Shown in pieces: positions 15,098 to 19,863 of a stretch of DNA of 19,863 nt. The DNA is from Clostridia bacterium. GTDB taxonomy: Bacteria; Bacillota_A; Clostridia; Oscillospirales; CAG-272. The stretch covers positions 1 through 19,863 of the forward strand of contig JAGBZZ010000246.1 of assembly GCA_017652965.1 (NCBI GenBank). Reading direction: 5' to 3'. Position 1 is the first letter of the stretch, and each line of letters starts with the position of its first letter. The translations under genes were made by a program, and so were the position numbers. The notes under the pieces are model-generated. The model made no database searches. It was given only the letters and a program-made list of their open reading frames with translations, and was not told where the DNA came from.

Positions 15098-16756
15098 ATG
15101 ATCCCACGTGTTAAGGAATATAAAGAGCTTGGCGGGTGCTTTTTTCGCATGGTATCCCTTCCGAAAACTGAGGACGGGGAGGCCGCCGCCCGCCTTTTGT
15201 CGCTGTTTTTGCCCTCGCTTTCGGTCGTGACGGGGGAAACCCCCACGGCCTTGCTTGCAAAGGATCCCCTTCCCGCCGGCGCCTACCGCCTGGCGGTGGA
15301 AAGGGAGGGGATACGCATCACCTACGGTGGCTACGAGGGGCTTCGCAACGCGGTGGCAACGCTTGCGGGGCTTTATACCGATGCGGGCTTTATCTGTGCC
15401 GAGATCGCCGATGCGCCCGCCTTCGGCTTCCGCTCGGCCATGCTTGACCTTGCCCGCGGCTACGTGGAGCTGCCCGTGCTTTACGAGCATCTTGTGCGGA
15501 TGGCCTTTCTGAAGTACAACGTGGTGCATCTGCACCTGATGGACAGCGAGACCTACGTTATGGAGTCGGCCGTTGTGCCGAACCCGGAAGGCCACCGCCA
15601 ATACACGCAGGCCGAGATGCGCAGGGTCTGTGAGTTTTGCCGTCTTCTTTGCTTGGACGTGATCCCCGAGATCGAGTTTCCGACCCATGCCACCAACACC
15701 CTCCTTGCCGTCCCTGCACTTTGGTGCGATATCCTCGATCCCGCCAAGGCCGAGGCGGCCGTCAGTGTGCCGAAGCTGGATAAGCGCCTACTGGCGCGTG
15801 ACCGACGCGCAAGCGCCTGGGCGGTCTGCCTGGGAAGCGAGCGTACCTACGAGATCTACCGCCGCATCCTTGCCGAGATCGCCGCCGTTTTCCCCGGGCA
15901 ATACGTCCACGTGGGCGGGGACGAGATCGCCTATCCCCACCTTGGCGCCGTGCCGCACTGGGATAACTGCCGTGCCTGCCGCGCCCGCATGGAGGCCGAA
16001 GGGCTTGCCGATACCCTTGCCCTGTATCACTACGGCTTTCGCCGCCTGCACGCCATCCTTTCCGAGCTTGGCAAGCGTATGATCAAGTGGAACGAGCAGG
16101 ATGAGCTTGGCATGCCCCTGCCCCTGCCGAAGGACGTGATCATTGAATACTGGAAGCCGAAGGATCCGGGGGCCGTGGAGACCGCGCCCGAGAAGCTGGA
16201 GGCCGAAAAGCAGCTTTTGCGGGACGGGGGCTTTTCTCTGATCAACGCGCATTACTATTACACCTACGTCGATTTTGCCTCCTACATGACGGCGGAGAAG
16301 ATGAACGCCTGGTCGCCCGCCGCCGAGGGGGAGAGCATGATGGGCGGCGAGACCTGCGCCTGGGAGCTTGGCAACCCGCGGTATTCCTTCTATCCCTACC
16401 GCCTGCCGATCTCGATGGCACTGTTTGCCGACCGCCTCTGGAACCGCGATGCCGTCCCGTATGACAGTGCCTACCGCGCCGAGCTTTTCGCCGCCGCCGT
16501 CGGCAAGCGCGGCCTTGGGGAAGCCCCGATGGGGCCGTTTCCCGCAGTCCTGCCCCCCACCCTCTTCGGCTCGACCACCGGTGTCCCGCCGACGCTTGAG
16601 GCCGTGCCTGCCGCGGTCGATTCCCTCCGCGGGGTGGATGGCGAGGGGGTCTTTGGCCGTCTTTTCCTCGATGCCTATCGCGCCTATCTTGAGACGCTGA
16701 TGACGGGTGAGGCGGCCACCGCGGACGGCACACTCCCGCGTGACGGGGCGATCTGA
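15098..16756 (+). CDS. GH20 beta-N-acetylhexosaminidase-like enzyme, copy B
   Basis: A 552-residue protein with the most classical GH20 architecture of the three. Residues 1-105 form the GH20b-like domain (YRLAVEREGIRITYGGYEGLRNAVATL). The barrel follows: FRSAMLDLARGYVEL, VVHLHLMDSETYVM, VIPEIEFPTHATN, then HVGGDE giving Asp275-Glu276. MIKWNEQ and GGETCAWE supply the late barrel strands with Trp422. It should remove terminal GlcNAc or GalNAc by substrate-assisted catalysis. No signal peptide. AAGGAG lies 10 nt before the ATG. It is divergent from the small membrane protein gene and convergent with the third GH20. It is only distantly similar to copies A and C, so a recent duplication is unlikely. 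Confidence 0.9.
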   Translation: MIPRVKEYKELGGCFFRMVSLPKTEDGEAAARLLSLFLPSLSVVTGETPTALLAKDPLPAGAYRLAVEREGIRITYGGYEGLRNAVATLAGLYTDAGFICAEIADAPAFGFRSAMLDLARGYVELPVLYEHLVRMAFLKYNVVHLHLMDSETYVMESAVVPNPEGHRQYTQAEMRRVCEFCRLLCLDVIPEIEFPTHATNTLLAVPALWCDILDPAKAEAAVSVPKLDKRLLARDRRASAWAVCLGSERTYEIYRRILAEIAAVFPGQYVHVGGDEIAYPHLGAVPHWDNCRACRARMEAEGLADTLALYHYGFRRLHAILSELGKRMIKWNEQDELGMPLPLPKDVIIEYWKPKDPGAVETAPEKLEAEKQLLRDGGFSLINAHYYYTYVDFASYMTAEKMNAWSPAAEGESMMGGETCAWELGNPRYSFYPYRLPISMALFADRLWNRDAVPYDSAYRAELFAAAVGKRGLGEAPMGPFPAVLPPTLFGSTTGVPPTLEAVPAAVDSLRGVDGEGVFGRLFLDAYRAYLETLMTGEAATADGTLPRDGAI

Positions 16757-16768
16757 TCTCGGAAAATA

Positions 16769-16804
16769 AAAAGGACAGAGAAGGTGAAGATCCTCTGTCC
16801 TTTT
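16769..16804. terminator. Bidirectional terminator between the second and third GH20 genes
   Basis: AAAAGGACAGAG and CTCTGTCCTTTT form a perfect 12-bp stem with a 12-nt loop, with further T after GC. It serves both convergent genes. Confidence 0.9.
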
Positions 16805-16832
16805 GCTTTTTTACGTCCCGGGGCAGCGCCAG

Positions 16833-18758
16833 TCATGCAAGGGGGACATATCGTCGTACGGGATACGCATGACGGCCTCGGGTAGGGGGCATCCCGTCAA
16901 ACTCAAGGCCTACGGTATCCGCGAGGATCTCGCGGCGTCTTTCCTCCCAGTCGGCAATGCTTGAAAGCTCGTGCAGCTTCGGCTCTAAGATCTCTCTGTG
17001 CGCGAGGATCGTCTTCACCGCCTCACCGGGGTAGTTTTGCGGATAGTCACGGCCGTAGCGGTAGTAGCAGTAGGTGTAATAGGAAAGCACGGTTTTGATA
17101 AAGGTGTGGTTGGCCACGTACGGCATCTCGGGGGTCGGCAGGGGGTTGGCATCGGGCGCCTGGCTTGTCAGCTCCTTGTATAGCATAAAGGCGCGCTCGG
17201 CCCATTTTTTGCTCTTCGGGAATTTGCGATGGGCGTAAAGCCTTCTGAATTCGTCGCTGTCGCCCATCTGCGCAAAGCTCCAGGAATAGTCGGCCATTGC
17301 CACGTGGTTGATATCGCAGACCCTGTCCCACGCGGCGTAGGAGGAAAGCCCCTCGGTATTTTTGTCGCGGTTTGCGATCCTTGTGAGGAGATAGACGTTG
17401 TCCACCACGTCACGCGCAAGATTCCAGTGGTAGTAGGAGTTCCAGGGCTTGACGGTCGCGCGGATGCCAAGCTCGGGGAAGGTGGTGGTCACGACGTTTG
17501 CCTTCAGAAGCTGCTTTTCAAGGTCGGTGTAGGTCCACCAGTCCACCACCGTCACGTCGAGAAGATCGGCCTCCTTCAGGGCGTTATAAAAGACGGTGGG
17601 ATCTTGGAACATGCGCGTCAGAAGGTCGTTATAGAGGTAGACGTTCTCCATCCCGCGGGATTTCAGATGCGAGATCAGGCGGATAGCGTGGCGGATAGTC
17701 TTTTCCCGGTTCGAAAGCTTGGCGCACGCAGGGCACTCACAAAAGGGGCTGTAAAGCCGCGCGGGGTCGTCGGCATTCACGCCGCGCTCCTCACGCACCT
17801 CGTCAAGCCCGATATGGAAGGACCTTACGCCGTTTGGCGCAAGGTAGGCGTCAATGATGTGATCGTAGATATCGAAAAGAAGCTCGTAGGTCTTTTCGGA
17901 GGAAACGCAAAAGCCGATCCTGCTCGGCTCACCGCCCACGATCGGGGCGACCTCGGGATAGATACGCGGGAGGAGGGTGTTGTGGCCGTAGCTGTTCCAA
18001 AGCGGAAGCACCTCGACACCCTTTGATTTCCCGTAGGCCACAAGCTTGCCGAAAAAGTCCTCCTTGGCCATCGGCACCGGCACCACCTCGTTGATCCACT
18101 CGCCTCTTTTGACCGAGTAGTACTTCTTGATGACGTCGGATCTTATCCTCGGATGCTTGGGGATCGGGACGTACACGTACTCGGATACCACCCCGTCGTA
18201 CTGCACGCACCAACAGCCGTACAGCGACACCACAAGCTGGTTGTGCTTCATCGATACCATATCGTCAATGACGGCGCACCAGTCGGCAAGCGTCATAAGG
18301 TTACTGCCGTAGCGGGTCTCAAGAAAGTGGCCGCGGGTGCATAGATCCGGATAGTCAAGAAGCTTCATCCTTTGGATATAGACCCCGCCGTCCTCTACGT
18401 CGATCGCTTGCAGAAAGCTGGTGACGGCGTAGTACGCCCCCGCCTCGCCGTAGCCCGTCAGGGTGATGCCGCGCTGATCTACCACGATCCGATAGGCCTG
18501 GTCGGCATTCTTTTTGACGGCCGCAGGCACTCTTTTCGAGATCGAAAGGGTGATGGGGAGGCTTCCGCTTGCCGCCTCGGCCGACGTGCCAAGCTTGTGG
18601 GAAAGCCCCGCAAGAAGGGCGGCAAGTGCGTTCTTGGAAAGGGCGCCGTCAAGCCCCTTGGAAATAACCGTGAAATTCGGCGCGCCGAGCGTGCCCAGCA
18701 AAAGCCGCCCGCGCCCCTCTGTGAGGTGCTTCGGCGTCGGCGTGATATGGATCAGCAT
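16833..18758 (-). CDS. GH20-type glycosidase (beta-N-acetylhexosaminidase-like), copy C
   Basis: A 641-residue protein. Residues 5-125 are a GH20b-like domain (YRIVVDQRGITLTGYGEAGAYYAV is its core). The barrel begins at CTRGHFLETRYG (140-151) and carries HIGLDEVREERG with the catalytic pair Asp319-Glu320. A cysteine cluster C340-x-C342-xx-C345 follows it. WWTY (407-410) and the helical C-terminus (510-641) complete it. No signal peptide. The start at 18758 is set by AAGGAGA eight nt upstream; the frame continues to 19646, antisense to the SGNH gene, but this is a shadow. The leader holds two tandem palindromes. It is divergent from the SGNH hydrolase, with which it may be co-regulated. Confidence 0.85.
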   Translation of the reverse strand: MLIHITPTPKHLTEGRGRLLLGTLGAPNFTVISKGLDGALSKNALAALLAGLSHKLGTSAEAASGSLPITLSISKRVPAAVKKNADQAYRIVVDQRGITLTGYGEAGAYYAVTSFLQAIDVEDGGVYIQRMKLLDYPDLCTRGHFLETRYGSNLMTLADWCAVIDDMVSMKHNQLVVSLYGCWCVQYDGVVSEYVYVPIPKHPRIRSDVIKKYYSVKRGEWINEVVPVPMAKEDFFGKLVAYGKSKGVEVLPLWNSYGHNTLLPRIYPEVAPIVGGEPSRIGFCVSSEKTYELLFDIYDHIIDAYLAPNGVRSFHIGLDEVREERGVNADDPARLYSPFCECPACAKLSNREKTIRHAIRLISHLKSRGMENVYLYNDLLTRMFQDPTVFYNALKEADLLDVTVVDWWTYTDLEKQLLKANVVTTTFPELGIRATVKPWNSYYHWNLARDVVDNVYLLTRIANRDKNTEGLSSYAAWDRVCDINHVAMADYSWSFAQMGDSDEFRRLYAHRKFPKSKKWAERAFMLYKELTSQAPDANPLPTPEMPYVANHTFIKTVLSYYTYCYYRYGRDYPQNYPGEAVKTILAHREILEPKLHELSSIADWEERRREILADTVGLEFDGMPPTRGRHAYPVRRYVPLA

Positions 18759-18776
18759 AAGCGGTTCTCCTTTTTC

Positions 18777-18830
18777 TTTGACGGGCAAGGCCCGTAGCTT
18801 TAATTTGACGGGCAAGGCCCGTAGCTTTAA
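18777..18830. repeat. Tandem 27-bp repeat, each unit with a 15-bp palindrome
   Basis: Two perfect copies, 18777-18803 and 18804-18830, each contain ACGGGC-AAG-GCCCGT. They lie between the promoter and the ribosome binding site of GH20 copy C, so its leader RNA should fold two identical 6-bp hairpins with CUU loops. On the plus strand each copy also contains TTGACG followed 17 bp later by TAATTT or TAAGAT. Confidence 0.9.
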
Positions 18831-18857
18831 GATAGCACATCTGTACGCCAAAAGCAA
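18829..18857 (-). promoter_or_regulatory. Promoter of the third GH20 gene (TTGC class)
   Basis: On the minus strand: TTGCTT, a 17-bp spacer ending in TGTGC, then TATCTT. It shares TTGC and TGTGCTAT with the other members of this class; the -10 is slightly weaker. Confidence 0.7.
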
Positions 18858-18886
18858 GCGTATCGGCAGATTTTTTTGCAACCGTC

Positions 18887-18915
18887 TTGATATTGGCGCG
18901 CTTTTATAGTATGAT
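18887..18915 (+). promoter_or_regulatory. Promoter of the SGNH hydrolase gene
   Basis: TTGATA at 18887-18892, a 17-bp spacer and TATGAT at 18910-18915. It lies back to back with the GH20 copy C promoter, 29 bp between -35 boxes. Confidence 0.75.
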
Positions 18916-18956
18916 AGAAAAAAAGCGGCCTCTGCCGCAAAAGAGGAGGGCTTACC

Positions 18957-19664
18957 GTGCAAGAGCTGATCGAGGCGCTTCTGCGCTCTAATGTTTTGTG
19001 GGAGAAGAAATGGGTCTCCTGCGGTGACAGCTTCACCGAGGGGGATTTCAACGACAGCCGGGAGGAGTTCCGCTTTACCGACGGGCTGTACGCGGGGGAG
19101 AAGATGGTCTATCCCTTCTTCATCGGCCGCCGCAACCGTATGACGGTGGTCAACGAGGCCAAGTGCGGCAACACCATCACAAATCTTCCGAACCGCCCGA
19201 ACGCCTTCTCGATCGCGCGGCATCAAGACCTCCCTGCGGATGCCGACTATATCACCCTGCATTTCGGCATCAATGACGACGATGCGCATCAGAAATCCCC
19301 GATCGGCGAGATCACCGATACCGAGAATACCACCTTCTACGGGGCTTGGAACGTGACCCTGCGATATCTGATCACCCACCATCCGTACGCCAAGATCGGC
19401 ATCATCGTGCCGAACGGCTGTACCCGCCCGTATACCGATGCCATCCGCGCCGTTGCCAGAAGGTGGGGCATCCCGTATCTTGACCTGCCCGGCGACTACG
19501 CCGTGCCGCTTCTCAACCGTGTGGCCGACAAGGACGAGATCTGTGCGGAGGCGAGAAGCATCCGCAACGAGCAGTTCTCGGTCAGCGAGAAGAACCGCCA
19601 TCCGAACGTCCGTGCGCACGAATTTGAAAGCACGGTGATCGAGCATTGGCTTCGTAGCCTCTGA
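18957..19664 (+). CDS. SGNH/GDSL-family hydrolase (putative carbohydrate esterase)
   Basis: A 235-residue protein starting with GTG; GAGGAGGG lies 6 nt upstream and no ATG fits better. SGNH blocks are visible: CGDSFTEGD with Ser25 (block I), KCGNTITN with Gly71 (block II), HFGINDDD with Asn106 (block III) and RHPNVRAHEF with His215 (block V). The Asp usually three residues before that His is replaced by Lys212, so the acid of the triad is missing or supplied elsewhere. SGNH enzymes deacylate sugars, lipids or peptidoglycan; next to GH20 copy C a sugar O-deacetylase role is reasonable but inferred. No signal peptide is visible. No plus-strand terminator with a T-run follows. Confidence 0.85.
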   Translation: MQELIEALLRSNVLWEKKWVSCGDSFTEGDFNDSREEFRFTDGLYAGEKMVYPFFIGRRNRMTVVNEAKCGNTITNLPNRPNAFSIARHQDLPADADYITLHFGINDDDAHQKSPIGEITDTENTTFYGAWNVTLRYLITHHPYAKIGIIVPNGCTRPYTDAIRAVARRWGIPYLDLPGDYAVPLLNRVADKDEICAEARSIRNEQFSVSEKNRHPNVRAHEFESTVIEHWLRSL

Positions 19665-19673
19665 TGTATAATC

Positions 19674-19702
19674 AAAAAAAGTAGGGAGGGGTCTCCCCTC
19701 CC
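19674..19702 (-). terminator. Possible minus-strand terminator, hairpin unit A
   Basis: GGGAGGGG-TCT-CCCCTCCC (19684-19702) is a perfect 8-bp hairpin. The seven A before it become a T-run on the minus strand, so it could terminate transcription entering from the right. On the plus strand it has no T-run and may only protect the SGNH mRNA end. Confidence 0.5.
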
Positions 19703-19860
19703 GCTAACATCCTATTTTCAACGATAAAACGGGAGGCAAACGCCTCCCCTACAGATACACCAACAAATTTCGGCAGAAGGACTTTTCTTTCAGCCGATTT
19801 GTGTTATAATGGAATCATATCGTAGGGCGGGGGCTTGCTCCCGCCGTAACATAGGATCTA
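19681..19860. repeat. Three related hairpin repeat units at the right edge
   Basis: Unit A is at 19681-19710, unit B, inverted, at about 19729-19751 (GGGAGGC-AAAC-GCCTCCC), and unit C at 19821-19860. Units A and C share the frame GTAGGG, hairpin, CCGC, AACAT; unit B read on the minus strand also begins GTAGGG. They look like dispersed intergenic repeats of the kind common in Clostridia. The 199 bases after the SGNH gene hold no other open frame of note. Confidence 0.55.
19805..19810 (+). promoter_or_regulatory. Possible -10 element of a gene right of the window
   Basis: TATAAT at 19805-19810 is preceded by TGTGT, but no recognisable -35 lies 16-18 bp upstream (CTTTTC is the best). It may be a weak promoter for a plus-strand gene beyond the window, with hairpin unit C in its leader. 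Confidence 0.35.
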
Positions 19861-19863
19861 AGC

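Noticed and set aside
18777..18830. CRISPR array
   Set aside because: Only two directly abutting copies, no spacers, and no cas genes.
18759..19646. N-terminal extension of GH20 copy C by almost 300 codons
   Set aside because: It is antisense to the SGNH gene and crosses two promoters and the tandem repeat, whose 27-bp unit happens to keep the frame open.

Overview
The window looks like chromosome of a GC-rich, uncultured gut-type Clostridia (Bacillota). The evidence is indirect: strong AGGAGG-type ribosome binding sites, sigma-A-like promoters with exact 17-bp spacers, compact rho-independent terminators, a PadR/DUF2812 pair, a BspA-type leucine-rich-repeat protein, and hairpin-rich dispersed intergenic repeats. 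No rRNA, tRNA, CRISPR array, phage gene or transposase is visible. I support fifteen protein genes. Most are enzymes acting on carbohydrates or their substituents, and none of the soluble ones has a visible signal peptide, so the glycan chemistry appears to be intracellular.

Layout. Positions 1-469 hold no gene, only a terminator, a foldback repeat (131-298) and the terminator of the first gene. Then follow: a GH36-like alpha-galactosidase (-, 470-2089); an alpha/beta hydrolase/esterase (+, 2304-3317); a MATE transporter (-, 3373-4770) overlapping the end of a GHL6/GH42-like glycosidase (-, 4760-6973); an AraC regulator (+, 7110-7892); a nitrilase-superfamily amidohydrolase with an extra N-terminal beta domain (+, 8089-9258); a leucine-rich-repeat protein (-, 9307-10647); a first GH20 (+, 10823-12649); PadR and DUF2812 genes (+, 12748-13603); a sugar isomerase/epimerase-like TIM barrel (+, 13679-14611); a small membrane protein (-, 14689-14949); a second GH20 (+, 15098-16756); a third GH20 (-, 16833-18758); and an SGNH hydrolase (+, 18957-19664). 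The right edge carries three hairpin repeat units.

Organisation. Minus genes are paired head to head with plus genes, often with back-to-back promoters, and convergent neighbours share bidirectional terminators. The promoters fall into two visible classes. One is TTGAC(A/T)-17-TATAAT-like and precedes the esterase, AraC, amidohydrolase, PadR and isomerase genes; the SGNH gene has the related TTGATA. The other is TTGCnn-N12-TGTGC-TATACT and precedes the GH36, all three GH20 genes and the leucine-rich-repeat gene. The second class is the most interesting signal here: it groups four of the five glycosidases into what may be one regulon.

Working hypothesis (inference): imported oligosaccharides carrying alpha-galactose and N-acetylhexosamine, possibly O-acetylated, are trimmed in the cytoplasm by the GH36, GH20 and GHL6 enzymes, de-esterified by the alpha/beta and SGNH hydrolases, and the sugars interconverted by the isomerase. 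No sugar ABC, PTS or MFS importer lies in the window, so uptake must be encoded elsewhere.
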